Source: Spongiactinospora sp. TRM90649 (GTDB taxonomy: Bacteria > Actinomycetota > Actinomycetes > Streptosporangiales > Streptosporangiaceae). Taken from it: 64,000 nucleotides of DNA. Under the pieces are notes generated by a model. The model was not told the origin of the DNA and made no database searches. It saw only the letters and a list, made by a program, of their open reading frames with translations. The translations under genes and the position numbers were made by a program. Location of the stretch: contig NZ_JARLTC010000046.1 in NCBI RefSeq assembly GCF_029382225.1, positions 1 to 64,000 on the forward strand. Reading direction: 5' to 3'. Positions 26,609 to 35,182 of this stretch are shown piece after piece (the first letter of the stretch is position 1; each line of letters opens with the position of its first letter).

Positions 26609-27376
26609 ATGGCCGTGAGAGCGCTGCGACGGATATTCCGGGACCTGAGAGCTCGCCGAAACCTCGACGCATATGTGGTCAGTCTCGTGGCCTGCGCATT
26701 CGCCGTGATCACGGTCGTCGGAGACGTCGTCGCGCCCAATCTGAAATGGGCCGCGCTGCTGGCCGGAGTGGGTCTGCTGGTGTACCGGATCACGCTTCCC
26801 ACCGAGATTCCGGCGCGGGCCGACACCGGGTTGCCCGCCGATCGGGCCGCGCTCGACGCGGTGCCGGTGGCCGACGTGTTCGCGGGCGCGCAGGACATCC
26901 GGATCTTCGCGCCGTCGGCCGTCAACCTGCTGTCCGCCACGGCGTGTGAGGCGCTGCGCACGGGAGTGCTGAGCCGCAAGGGGGGCTCGGTCCGGGTGGC
27001 CGTGCTGGATCCCGGCCAGTCCGACGGCATCCGGATCGCCTCGCGTCAGCTCGACGAGGCGGTCGCCTTTCACGTGCAGAGCCTGGCCATCGACCTCGCG
27101 GTGATGTCCAAGCGGCTGGAATCGATGCGGCAATGGCCGAGCTCGGGGGAATTCGAGTATCGGTTATTTCCCTATAATCCGGGATTCAGCCTGGTCCTTA
27201 TCGACCCCGACACCGCGCACGGCCGGATCATCGTGGAAATACACGGCGTCAGCAACCAGTCCACGTTCTCCCGCATGCACGTGGAGCTGACCCGGCAGTA
27301 CAACGAGCGGTGGTACACCTACTGGATCGCCCAGTTCGAGCAGATCTGGCGGGGAGCGGTCACCCAGAGCCCCTGA
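26609..27376 (+). CDS. Membrane protein with cytoplasmic C-terminal domain, unknown function
   Basis: A 255-residue protein. Basic N-terminus, two membrane helices (about 20-40 and 44-62), then a ~190-residue soluble domain with the stretch VFAGAQDIRIFAPSAVNLL and later FSLVLIDPDTAHGRIIVEI. That layout resembles signal-responsive domains in other actinomycete membrane proteins, but I do not recognise the family. Base composition is somewhat lower in GC toward the 3' end. It reads divergently from the sigma-factor gene across ~165 bp. Confidence 0.75.
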   Translation: MAVRALRRIFRDLRARRNLDAYVVSLVACAFAVITVVGDVVAPNLKWAALLAGVGLLVYRITLPTEIPARADTGLPADRAALDAVPVADVFAGAQDIRIFAPSAVNLLSATACEALRTGVLSRKGGSVRVAVLDPGQSDGIRIASRQLDEAVAFHVQSLAIDLAVMSKRLESMRQWPSSGEFEYRLFPYNPGFSLVLIDPDTAHGRIIVEIHGVSNQSTFSRMHVELTRQYNERWYTYWIAQFEQIWRGAVTQSP

Positions 27377-27417
27377 CTCCCGCGCCCGGCCCGCCCGCAC
27401 GATGGAGAATGTCCGCT

Positions 27418-30400
27418 ATGCGGTTCGGGATCCTGGGCGCCACACGGGCTTGGCGGGACGGCGGCGGCGAGGTGCCGCTCGGCGGTCCCGCCCGGCGAGC
27501 CCTGCTCGCCCTGCTGCTGGTCGAACCGGGCGTGACGGTGACCGTCGATCGCCTCATCGAGGCCCTGTACGGCGAAGCGGGCGGCTCCGCCCACGCCCTC
27601 CAGTCCCAGGTCTCCCGCCTCCGCCGGATCCTCGGCCCCGAAGCCCCGATCGAGCGCGTGGCCACCGGCTACCGCATCACCGCCGGCCCCGACGACGTGG
27701 ACGCGGGGCGGTTCGAACGCCTGGCCGTGGCGGGCGGGCGGGCACTGCGCGACGGCGATCCGCACCAGGCGGGCTCGCTGCTGCGCGCCGCGCTGGAACT
27801 GTGGCGGGGGCCGGCCCTGGCCGACGTCGCCGACCTGGCGGGGGCGGAGGCGGCGCGGGCGCGGGGGGAGCGGCTGGAGGAGCGGCGGCTCGCCGTCCTG
27901 GAGGACCGGGCCGAGGCCGACCTGCTGCTCGGCGAATCCCGGACGGTCGCCGCCGAACTACGCGAACTGGTCACCGCCCACCCGCTCAGAGAACGCGCCC
28001 ACGGCCTGCTCATGCGCGCGCTGGCGGCCGACGGCAGGCAGGCGGAGGCGCTGACCGCCTTCGAACGGGCCCGCCGCCACCTGGCCGACGAACTGGGCGC
28101 CGACCCCTCGCCGGAACTGGCGGCGATCCACACGGGGCTGCTGCGCGGCGATCCCGGCCCGGCGGCGCCGGTCGCCACCGGACCGCCCGCGCAGCTCACC
28201 ACCTTCGTCGGCCGCGAGGGCGATGTCGCGGGGATCACCACGCTCCTCCGCACCGCCCGCCTGGTCACCCTGCACGGCCCTGGCGGCGTCGGCAAGACCC
28301 GCCTCTCTGTCGAGGCCGCCACCACCGTGGACGCCGTGTCGCACTCGGACGAGGTCTTCTTCGTACGGCTCGCCCCGGTACGTGACGGGGCCGATGTGGC
28401 CCAGGCCGTCGCGGGCGCGCTCGGCCTCCGCGAGACCGGCCTGTCCGCCGCCCCGGCGCTACCGCCGGCCGCCCGCCTGACCGCCGCGCTGACCGATCGC
28501 TCCACCCTGCTCGTCCTCGACAACTGCGAGCACGTCATCGACGGCGTCGCCGCGCTGGCCGAGCACCTGCTCGCCGCCTGCCCCCGGCTGCGCGTGCTGG
28601 CCACCAGCCGCGAGCCGCTCGGCCTGCCAGGCGAGCACCTGTGGCAGGTCCGCCCGCTGGCCGACGGCGACGCGGCGCGCATGTTCGCCGACCGGGCCGC
28701 CGCCGCGCGCCGGGGCTTCACCCTCGACGACGTCAGCGCCGCCGACGTGGCCCGGATCTGCGCCGCCCTGGACGGCCTGCCGCTGGCCATCGAACTCGCC
28801 GCCGCCCGCCTGCGCACCCACGACCTCGCCGACCTCGCCGCCCGCCTGGCCGGGCCCTTCCGGCTCCCCGCATGGGCCAGCCGCACGACCGAGGTGCGGC
28901 ACCAGACCCTGCGCGCCGTGGTCGCCTGGAGCTGGGACCTGCTGCCCGCCGCCGAGCAGGAGATCGCCCGGCGTTTCACGGTCTTCGCCGGTGGAGCGAC
29001 CGCCGAGTCGGTGGCCCAAGTCTGTGGCGGCACCACGCGCGAAGCGGTGGACACGGTGCTCGACTCACTCACGGACAAGTCGCTGATCGAGTTTTCGGGC
29101 GGCCGATACCGGATGCTGGAGACCATCCGCGCCTACGGGGCCGAGCGCCTGGAGGCCGCGGGCGAGGCCGACGCCGTACGGCGCGCGCACGCCGCGCACC
29201 TCCTCGGCCTCGCGCGGACCGCCGACTCGGCCGTGCGGGGCGTCGGGCAGCTCGACTGGCTGCGGGTGTTCGGCGACGAGCACGAGAACCTGCGCGCGGC
29301 GCTGCGCCGGGCGATCGCCGTCCGGGATCTGCCGACGGCCTTCGGGCTGCTCGGCGCGATGTGCGTGTTCCTGTGGATACGCGGGCTGCGGCCATCCGTC
29401 GAGGCGCAGGCGGTCGCGCTGCTCGACCTGGTCGAGCCCGGGCGCGTGCCGTCCGAGGTGGAGGCCGACTACCCGCTCTGCGTCCTGCTCGCCGGGGACG
29501 GCGGAGCCCGGCATCACGAGGCCGCGCAGCGGGCCGCGACCAGCGCGCACCGCCACTCGGCCGCCGCCTTCCTGTGGCTGCTGACGGGGGCTTCCACGAT
29601 GGAGCCCGAGGCCGCGCTGGCGCTGGTCGCCGAGACCCGCGCCAGTCCCGACCCATGGGAACGCGCCGGAAGCGACCTGATCTGGGGGTATTCGGAGTAC
29701 GGCGGCGGCGACCACGCCCAGGCCGAAGCACGGTACGCCGCCGCGGTGGACGGGTTCCGGACGCTCGGCGACCGGTGGGGCACCGCGCTCGCCCTGGACG
29801 CCCAGGCGTGGCTGGCGGGGGCGCGCGGCGACCACGAGCGGGCGATCGAGCTGACCGATCAGGCGCTGCGGCTCACCGAACAGCTCGGCGCGACCGAGGA
29901 CATCGCCGACCTGCTGTGCAACCGCGGCGACTACCGGCAGAGCACCGACCGGGCCGCCGCCCGCGCCGACTATGAGCAGGCGTCGGCCCTCGCCCGGCAC
30001 TCGGGCAGCCCGACGTACCAGGCGGCGGCCCTGCGCGGGCTCGCCGACGTCGCCTACCTCGACGGCGACCTGGAGACGGCCGAACGCCACTACCTGGACG
30101 CGCTCGACCGCTTCGACCTTCAGGCGATCCGGAGCGTGGGCAGCCTGGCGCGGGCCCTCGTCGGCCTCGGACGCATCGCCGAGCGCCGTGGCGACCTGGC
30201 CGCCGCCCGTGAGCACCACCGCCAGGCGGCGGAGGCCACCGTGGCCAGGGGCGCCGTACCGGAGTGCGCGCGCCCCATGGAGGCCCTGGCGGGAATCGCC
30301 TTGGGGGAGGGCGACCCGGAGACGGCCGCCGTCCTGCTGGGTGCGGCACGCACCCTCCGGGGCCGCGCGGCACCTCCCGATTCGGACGGGCCGGAACTGG

Positions 30401-30570
30401 CTGAGCGCGCCCGGCAGGCACTGGGCGCCGCCCCCTATGACGAGGCCCACGCCCGGGGCGCGGCGCTGAGCCGGGCCGAGGCGCTGTTCCGGGTGGGGGT
30501 GCCGAGCGAGATCATCCTGGCCTCACCGCTGCACACCATGTTCGGTGAGTCGCCGGTGAGTGAGCGGTGA
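27418..30570 (+). CDS. SARP/AfsR-type transcriptional regulator
   Basis: A 1050-residue multidomain regulator. Residues ~1-90 form an OmpR-like winged helix, ~95-240 a bacterial transcriptional activation domain, and ~275-600 an NB-ARC ATPase with Walker A GPGGVGKTR and LLVLDNCEHV as Walker B. The C-terminal ~450 residues are TPR-like helical repeats. This BTAD/NB-ARC/TPR layout is that of AfsR-type activators, which often control specialised metabolism. ATG 27418 fits the GGAG at 27404-27407; ATG 27409 is too close. The FAD monooxygenase 24 nt downstream is a candidate target or operon partner. Confidence 0.93.
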   Translation: MRFGILGATRAWRDGGGEVPLGGPARRALLALLLVEPGVTVTVDRLIEALYGEAGGSAHALQSQVSRLRRILGPEAPIERVATGYRITAGPDDVDAGRFERLAVAGGRALRDGDPHQAGSLLRAALELWRGPALADVADLAGAEAARARGERLEERRLAVLEDRAEADLLLGESRTVAAELRELVTAHPLRERAHGLLMRALAADGRQAEALTAFERARRHLADELGADPSPELAAIHTGLLRGDPGPAAPVATGPPAQLTTFVGREGDVAGITTLLRTARLVTLHGPGGVGKTRLSVEAATTVDAVSHSDEVFFVRLAPVRDGADVAQAVAGALGLRETGLSAAPALPPAARLTAALTDRSTLLVLDNCEHVIDGVAALAEHLLAACPRLRVLATSREPLGLPGEHLWQVRPLADGDAARMFADRAAAARRGFTLDDVSAADVARICAALDGLPLAIELAAARLRTHDLADLAARLAGPFRLPAWASRTTEVRHQTLRAVVAWSWDLLPAAEQEIARRFTVFAGGATAESVAQVCGGTTREAVDTVLDSLTDKSLIEFSGGRYRMLETIRAYGAERLEAAGEADAVRRAHAAHLLGLARTADSAVRGVGQLDWLRVFGDEHENLRAALRRAIAVRDLPTAFGLLGAMCVFLWIRGLRPSVEAQAVALLDLVEPGRVPSEVEADYPLCVLLAGDGGARHHEAAQRAATSAHRHSAAAFLWLLTGASTMEPEAALALVAETRASPDPWERAGSDLIWGYSEYGGGDHAQAEARYAAAVDGFRTLGDRWGTALALDAQAWLAGARGDHERAIELTDQALRLTEQLGATEDIADLLCNRGDYRQSTDRAAARADYEQASALARHSGSPTYQAAALRGLADVAYLDGDLETAERHYLDALDRFDLQAIRSVGSLARALVGLGRIAERRGDLAAAREHHRQAAEATVARGAVPECARPMEALAGIALGEGDPETAAVLLGAARTLRGRAAPPDSDGPELAERARQALGAAPYDEAHARGAALSRAEALFRVGVPSEIILASPLHTMFGESPVSER

Positions 30571-30594
30571 GCGGTTCCTCGGATGCTCGGGGAC

Positions 30595-31794
30595 ATGACA
30601 CAGACGAAGATTCTCATCTCGGGGGCGTCCGTGGCGGGCCCGGCCCTGGCGTACTGGCTGCACCGGTACGGCTACCGCGTGACGGTGGTCGAGAAGGCCC
30701 CTGACCTGCGTGGGGGTGGCTACGCCGTCGACTTCCGGGGCGACGTTCACATGACCATGCTGCGGCGGATGGGAGTGCTCGCCGACATCGAACGGCTGCG
30801 CACCCGCATGGGCGCGACCTGGTACGTCAACAGCGCGGGCAAGCGCCTGGTGAAGATGCCGGACGACCTCTTCGCCGGCGATGTCGAGATCCTGCGCGGC
30901 GACCTGGCCCAGGTCCTCTACCAGGCGACGCGGGACGACACCGAGTACATCTTCGGCGACTCCATCAGCTCGGCCGAGGAGGACGCCGACGGCGTCACCG
31001 TCCACTTCGAACGCGGCGACCCCCGCCGCTTCGACCTGGTGATCGGCGCGGACGGCGTGCACTCCAAGGTCAGATCCGTCGCCTTCGGCCCCGAGGACCG
31101 CTACGTCAAGCACCTCGGCCTGCACTGCGCCATCTTCACCGCCCCCAACCACCTGGGGCTCTCGTACTCCGGTCTCGCCTACAGCACCCCGGGCAAGGTC
31201 GTCTCCGTCTACAGCGCCCGGGACAACACCGAGACCAAGGCCCTCTTCTACTTCGCCTCCCCGGCCGCCGACTACCACCGCCACGACGTGGCCCGCCAGA
31301 AGAAGATCCTGGCCGAGACCTTCCGCGGCAACGGCTGGGAGACCGACCCCCTCCTGGTGACGATGTGGGACTCCCCGGACTTCTACTTCGACTCCGTCAG
31401 CCAGGTCCACATGGACACCTGGACCCGAGGCCGCTTCGCCCTCCTCGGCGACGCCGCCTGGTGCCCGTCCTCCCTCTCCGGCATGGGCACCGGCCTCGCC
31501 ATGGTCGGCGCCTACGTCCTCGCCGGCGAACTCGCCACCGCCGAAGGCGACCACCGCACGGCCTTCGCGGCCTACGAGCGGGAACTCCGTGCGTACGTGC
31601 GCGGCTGCCAGAAACAGGGCGAGGGCGTCAGCAGGCTGATGGTCCCGGAAAGCCCCGTACTCGCCTGGTTCCTCCGCCTGAACTTCAAACTGATCCCCTA
31701 CCTGCCCTGGAAGGGCCTGATGGCCAAAAGCGTCCGCAAAACCGCCAGCGCCTACACCCTCAAGCCCTACACCACCCCCACCCGCCGCCCCTGA
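30595..31794 (+). CDS. FAD-dependent monooxygenase
   Basis: Class A flavoprotein monooxygenase of 399 residues. The N-terminal Rossmann motif GASVAGPALAYWL is followed by the RGGGYAVDFRG region, and the second FAD motif GDAAWCPSSLSGMG lies near 290-305. These enzymes hydroxylate aromatic or polyketide substrates with NAD(P)H; the same family includes tetracycline- and rifampicin-inactivating enzymes. The substrate is unknown. ATG 30595 gives the usual family start; ATG 30583 would add four residues. Confidence 0.9.
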   Translation: MTQTKILISGASVAGPALAYWLHRYGYRVTVVEKAPDLRGGGYAVDFRGDVHMTMLRRMGVLADIERLRTRMGATWYVNSAGKRLVKMPDDLFAGDVEILRGDLAQVLYQATRDDTEYIFGDSISSAEEDADGVTVHFERGDPRRFDLVIGADGVHSKVRSVAFGPEDRYVKHLGLHCAIFTAPNHLGLSYSGLAYSTPGKVVSVYSARDNTETKALFYFASPAADYHRHDVARQKKILAETFRGNGWETDPLLVTMWDSPDFYFDSVSQVHMDTWTRGRFALLGDAAWCPSSLSGMGTGLAMVGAYVLAGELATAEGDHRTAFAAYERELRAYVRGCQKQGEGVSRLMVPESPVLAWFLRLNFKLIPYLPWKGLMAKSVRKTASAYTLKPYTTPTRRP

Positions 31795-31857
31795 CCCCTC
31801 TTGGTCGGCGACCGCCCCGCCCCGCCATCCCGGTACGGTAAGTTATCCTCGCGACAG

Positions 31858-31883
31858 GAACCCCGTCGCCGACCACGGGGTTC
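31858..31883 (+). terminator. Hairpin between the FAD monooxygenase and tRNA-Lys
   Basis: GAACCCCGT (31858-31866) pairs perfectly with ACGGGGTTC (31875-31883) around an 8-nt loop. There is no T-run, which is common for high-GC terminators. It could end the monooxygenase transcript or be a leader element before the tRNA. Confidence 0.5.
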
Positions 31884-31901
31884 ACTCTGTAGTCTTCGCA
31901 A

Positions 31902-31973
31902 GGGGCGTTAGCTCAATGGTAGAGCTGCAGACTTTTAATCTGTAGGTTCAGGGTTCGAGCCCCTGGCGCCCCA
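31902..31973 (+). tRNA. tRNA-Lys (anticodon TTT)
   Basis: A complete cloverleaf can be drawn. The acceptor arm is GGGGCGT/GCGCCCC, the D-arm contains AGCTCAATGGTAGAGC, and the anticodon arm is GCAGA-CTTTTAA-TCTGT with anticodon TTT. The T-arm contains GGTTCGAGCC, and CCA follows the discriminator A. The prophage integrase lies immediately downstream, so the 3' half of this gene is the likely attachment site. Confidence 0.96.
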
Positions 31974-32057
31974 CCAGCACATCCCTTGATCCACTAGCTG
32001 ATCGGGATGTCCGGTTTGATCTCCTGCCAGACCAATGCCGGACCATCCGGTAAACGA

Positions 32058-33458
32058 TCACGATCTGCGGGCGGCGCGAGGGATGATCGACACTGCGGCC
32101 TCGGCCGCCGCCTCGGCGAGCTCCGGCACGACCGACGCGTACGTGTCCGCCGTGAACCAGAACTGCCGGTGACCGAGGGTCGCGGAGACGACCTTCATGT
32201 CCACTCCGGCCGCGAGCATCAGGGTGGCCGCGCAGTGCCGAAGGTCGTGCAGCCGCACGGGCGGCTGCTTCGCCCACCGGACCAGGCGCTGCCACCGATC
32301 CGTCAGATAGTCGAGATCGAGCGGTTCGCCCGTCTTGGTCGTGAACACCCGGCCGGAGTCCACCCAGGCCGCGCCTGCGGCCAGTTGTTCGGTCTTCTGC
32401 CGCGTCCGCCAGGCCTTGAGCAACAGGACGTTTGTCTTGTCCAGCAACACGACCCGGCGCGAGCTGTCGGACTTGATGCCCTGCTCGGCCTCGGCGTCCT
32501 CATCCTCCAGCACACTGATCGTGTGCGCACCGTCCAGGTCGGTGTCGCTCCACTCCAGTCGCCCGGCCTCGCCGCGCCGCAAGCCGCGGGTCATCACCAG
32601 GTGGTACAGCGGGTACAGCCGGTCGCCGACGTCTTCCAGCCAGTCCAGCATCGCCCCGGCCTGCGCTGGCGTCCACACCATCACCGGCCCCGGGCGCGGG
32701 GCCACCTCGATGCCCTTCTTCTTGTCCCCCCAGCCGCCGGCCTTCTCCCAGTGCCGGACTCGCTCGGCGGTCCACACCAGCGGTCGCCGCCGACGCGCGG
32801 GCGCCAGCTCGACGTTCTTCGACGGGTCGTGCTGGATGAGCCCTTGCCGCCTGGCGGTCGTCAGCGCACTGGACAGCGTGGCGTGGACGCGTCGGATCGT
32901 CGTCGGCCCGATCGCACGTCGCTGCCACAGCCCCGGTTCTTCTTCGCCATCACGTGTCCACGTCGCCACCGCCCGCGCGGACAGCAGCCGTCGCAGCAGT
33001 TCCGTGGGTTCCCCGTCCACCGGCCGGTTGATCTGCGTCATCGCGGCGTACAACTCGGTGAGGTGGTACTCGCGTAGATCGGTCATGTGCAGGTGCCCCA
33101 GGCCGGGCTCCAGATACAGGTCGATGTGCTCGGTGTAGGTGCCCCGAGTGGACGCGGCCAGCGACTGCTTCCCGGCGATCCACCGCCGCAGGTACGGCCC
33201 GACCTTGACCTTCCGATCGGGGATGGGCTTGCCAGAGCCGGCATCGGCCTGCAGCCTCGGCATGTCCTTCTCGGCCAGGGTCTTGTTCGGGTACGGCCCG
33301 GCCCAGGGGCGGCGCCGTTTGCCATCCGACCCGGGCGGCGCCTCGTAGCGGAACCACCATGCCCCGTGGTCCCTCTTGGACAGCAGGGGGCATTTCTGAC
33401 CGAGCTTCTTACTCGTGATCTCATCCCGGCAGTTGCACATCTTGATCGGGCGGGCCAT
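32058..33458 (-). CDS. int: Tyrosine recombinase / phage integrase
   Basis: Site-specific integrase of 466 residues. An N-terminal SAM-like core-binding domain (about 85-215) precedes the catalytic domain. Catalytic residues are visible as Arg294 (TRGLRRGE), His404 and Arg407 (HDLRHCAATL), His430 (LGHRQF) and the nucleophile Tyr440 (TADTYASV). A Cys/His pattern near the N-terminus (CNCRDE, KKLGQKC) may form a small metal-binding arm domain. It ends 85 nt from the tRNA-Lys gene and is transcribed toward it, the common arrangement for tRNA-integrating actinophages. Its start overlaps the stop of the next gene upstream. Confidence 0.96.
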   Translation of the reverse strand: MARPIKMCNCRDEITSKKLGQKCPLLSKRDHGAWWFRYEAPPGSDGKRRRPWAGPYPNKTLAEKDMPRLQADAGSGKPIPDRKVKVGPYLRRWIAGKQSLAASTRGTYTEHIDLYLEPGLGHLHMTDLREYHLTELYAAMTQINRPVDGEPTELLRRLLSARAVATWTRDGEEEPGLWQRRAIGPTTIRRVHATLSSALTTARRQGLIQHDPSKNVELAPARRRRPLVWTAERVRHWEKAGGWGDKKKGIEVAPRPGPVMVWTPAQAGAMLDWLEDVGDRLYPLYHLVMTRGLRRGEAGRLEWSDTDLDGAHTISVLEDEDAEAEQGIKSDSSRRVVLLDKTNVLLLKAWRTRQKTEQLAAGAAWVDSGRVFTTKTGEPLDLDYLTDRWQRLVRWAKQPPVRLHDLRHCAATLMLAAGVDMKVVSATLGHRQFWFTADTYASVVPELAEAAAEAAVSIIPRAARRS

Positions 33459-33888
33459 TGATCGCCTTCCAGGTGGGGTCGTGCCCTGGGAGATTCGACA
33501 TCTCTGGAGATATTTGGGCCGGATCGAGGAACCGGCTGAATCGCGTCAGCAATACCGATAGGGCGCTGGCCATATCGTCGGACATGGCCCCGGTCGGGAT
33601 CCCCACATCGACGAGATCCTGTGTGATCTCGACGGTGAACGTCGTCCCCTCAGGTAATGCCTGAATCAGGTGTATCCGCACGTTCAGGAGTGGTGTGAGG
33701 CGAGGGGCGTCCAGTGGGCGGAGCGAGTAGGGGGCGGTGATGATCTGCGTGACGGTCGCGAGGTCATCGAGAACGCCGGGTTCGACGTCGGCCCCGCGCA
33801 CCTTGATCTTCATGCGGCCGGGGCCCCAAACCAGGCAGGCCGGCCAATCCGGGTGGCCGTCAAGGACGTATTCGACCATTTCGTGCAT
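33421..33888 (-). CDS. Hypothetical protein upstream of integrase
   Basis: A 155-residue protein beginning MHEMVEYVLDGHPDW with no recognised domain. Its 3' end overlaps the integrase start by ~38 nt, so the two are probably co-translated. It is rich in Pro/Leu/Asp and looks globular. It might modulate integration, but only position suggests that. Confidence 0.65.
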   Translation of the reverse strand: MHEMVEYVLDGHPDWPACLVWGPGRMKIKVRGADVEPGVLDDLATVTQIITAPYSLRPLDAPRLTPLLNVRIHLIQALPEGTTFTVEITQDLVDVGIPTGAMSDDMASALSVLLTRFSRFLDPAQISPEMSNLPGHDPTWKAINGPPDQDVQLPG

Positions 33889-33974
33889 GAGGCTTGTCTA
33901 CGTGACCTTGTGCAACCCTAAATGCACTCAATACGGTCGAACCGGACAACCTGTAACCCGTTGTTGTTCAACCG

Positions 33975-34367
33975 TTATTCATCTGCCGCCGCCTCCTCGC
34001 GCGCCATGGCCTCAGCGAGCCGCTTGATCCTTCGCCGCTTCTCCTCGCTGAGCGATCGGGGGACGGCGATCATGAGCAGTTCGCCGTCCGAGAGAACCTC
34101 TGCGACGTCGTACTCCAGCCACTGCTTGGCGGCCATCTGCTTCAGCTGATCCAGGGAAGTGTTCGTTCCGGCGGCCAGCGCCCGCAGCCGCCACAGCTCG
34201 GGCGCCGGCGCCCGAGCCCCTTGCAGGGCCTCCAGCCACTGGGGGTAGATCACATTGCGAGGATTCTCGGGATCGACGGAGCGCTTGGACAGTTGGTGGC
34301 GGGTGATCTGGGTGCGCTCCAGGTAGGCGTTGACGTAGTCGCTGAGCGGCGTCCGAGACGCCTTCAT
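33975..34367 (-). CDS. HTH regulator, probable lysogeny repressor
   Basis: About 130 residues from ATG 34367, which has AAGGA just upstream; an earlier in-frame ATG at 34457 would add 30 residues. The N-terminal half has an XRE-type HTH layout (LSDYVNAYLERTQITRHQLSKRS, then PELWRLRALAAGTNTSLDQL), followed by a charged C-terminal helix (SEEKRRRIKRLAEAM). It is divergent from a small HTH gene across ~280 bp with repeated operators, the classical repressor/Cro arrangement. Confidence 0.78.
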   Translation of the reverse strand: MKASRTPLSDYVNAYLERTQITRHQLSKRSVDPENPRNVIYPQWLEALQGARAPAPELWRLRALAAGTNTSLDQLKQMAAKQWLEYDVAEVLSDGELLMIAVPRSLSEEKRRRIKRLAEAMAREEAAADE

Positions 34368-34446
34368 GGATCCTTCGCCGGTCGGCACGTAGTCACCTCT
34401 CAGTGTCCCCGAGTGACGTGTCACATCGCTCACCTCGTATCGGTGC

Positions 34447-34459
34447 TGATGATTCACAT
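34447..34459. promoter_or_regulatory. Immunity-region operator O1 (imperfect)
   Basis: TGATGATTCACAT matches the left half of the perfect palindromes at O2 and O3 but is degenerate in the right half. It lies just downstream of a possible minus-strand -35 (TTGAGA, complement of 34459-34464), where it could autoregulate the repressor gene. Confidence 0.45.
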
Positions 34460-34550
34460 CTCAATGCCGCTTCTGTCTGCATAGCGCATCTCGTGGCAGA
34501 CAACAAGACGTCATCATCCAACCAGATCAAGGCCGCTTGTCGTGCAGGGG

Positions 34551-34579
34551 TAGACAGCCGTCCAGTGCATACTTATGAT
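34551..34579 (+). promoter_or_regulatory. Putative rightward early promoter (PR-like)
   Basis: TAGACA (34551-34556), a 17-bp spacer and TATGAT (34574-34579) differ from sigma-70 consensus by one base each. The -10 element overlaps operator O2, so a bound repressor would block it. It points toward the Cro-like gene and the early operon. Confidence 0.6.
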
Positions 34580-34588
34580 GAATCATCA
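34576..34588. promoter_or_regulatory. Immunity-region operator O2
   Basis: TGATGAATCATCA is a perfect 13-bp palindrome about a central base. It overlaps the -10 box of the rightward promoter. The 17-nt sequence TGATGAATCATCAACAG recurs exactly at O3. Confidence 0.6.
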
Positions 34589-34650
34589 ACAGCAACGAAA
34601 GATCGCGGACGGCCGGGGGTATCCCCGACTCTCGCCCCGGAAGGCACCAC

Positions 34651-34899
34651 ATGACTTCACCCGAGATGATCCTTCGTAGCGGTGACCTGCTGCGAAGGCT
34701 CATGGAGGGCCGCCACTCCTGCAACACCCTGGGGCCTGCGGTAGGCGTGTCGCGGCAGATGATCGCGCATCTGACGTCCGGGCGGCGTACATCGTGTCGC
34801 CGCATGACCGCCGAACGCATCGCCCTCGAACTAGATGTGCAGGTCGGGGATCTTTTTCGGCCCGGTAGTGATGATGAATCATCAACAGACAGGAACTGA
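34651..34899 (+). CDS. Small HTH protein, Cro-like
   Basis: An 82-residue XRE-family HTH protein (LLRRLMEGRHSCNTLGPAVGVSRQMIAHLTSGRR, then AERIALELDVQVGDLF). GGAAGG at 34637-34642 supports the ATG. As the first gene rightward from the operator-controlled promoter it is the expected Cro-like regulator. Operator O3 lies within its last codons. Confidence 0.85.
   Translation: MTSPEMILRSGDLLRRLMEGRHSCNTLGPAVGVSRQMIAHLTSGRRTSCRRMTAERIALELDVQVGDLFRPGSDDESSTDRN
34872..34884. promoter_or_regulatory. Immunity-region operator O3
   Basis: Second perfect copy of TGATGAATCATCA, embedded in the 3' end of the Cro-like gene and 17 nt before the start of the excisionase-like gene. It may control a second rightward promoter or act as a roadblock or auxiliary looping site. 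Confidence 0.55.
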
Positions 34900-34900
34900 C

Positions 34901-35098
34901 ATGTCGCCCACGCAGATGACCAATGACCCCATCCTCAACTTCGACGAGTTCTGCGCGTTCGCGAACTTGAAGCACACGTCCGTACGCAGCAAGCGTGCCC
35001 GGGGCGAGGGCCCGCCCTTCTTTCGGCTCGGCCGCCTCCTCATGATCCGCAAGTCGGCGGCGGAAGCGTGGATTCGCTCGTTCGAGAACGCCAGCTGA
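34901..35098 (+). CDS. Small excisionase-like / HTH protein
   Basis: A 65-residue winged-HTH protein in the size range of recombination directionality factors: FDEFCAFANLKHTSVRSKRARGE, then PPFFRLGRLLMIRKSAAEAWI, the DNA-binding pattern of MerR/excisionase-type HTH_17 proteins. It starts just after operator O3. Excisionase versus regulator cannot be separated by sequence alone. Confidence 0.72.
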   Translation: MSPTQMTNDPILNFDEFCAFANLKHTSVRSKRARGEGPPFFRLGRLLMIRKSAAEAWIRSFENAS

Positions 35099-35182
35099 CA
35101 TGCCGCGAGGCCCCGCCGCTCCTACCCGGCCGGACCTCGCATCGATCCCGCATCTCACCGTCTGAAAGGACGCGAGGACCTG

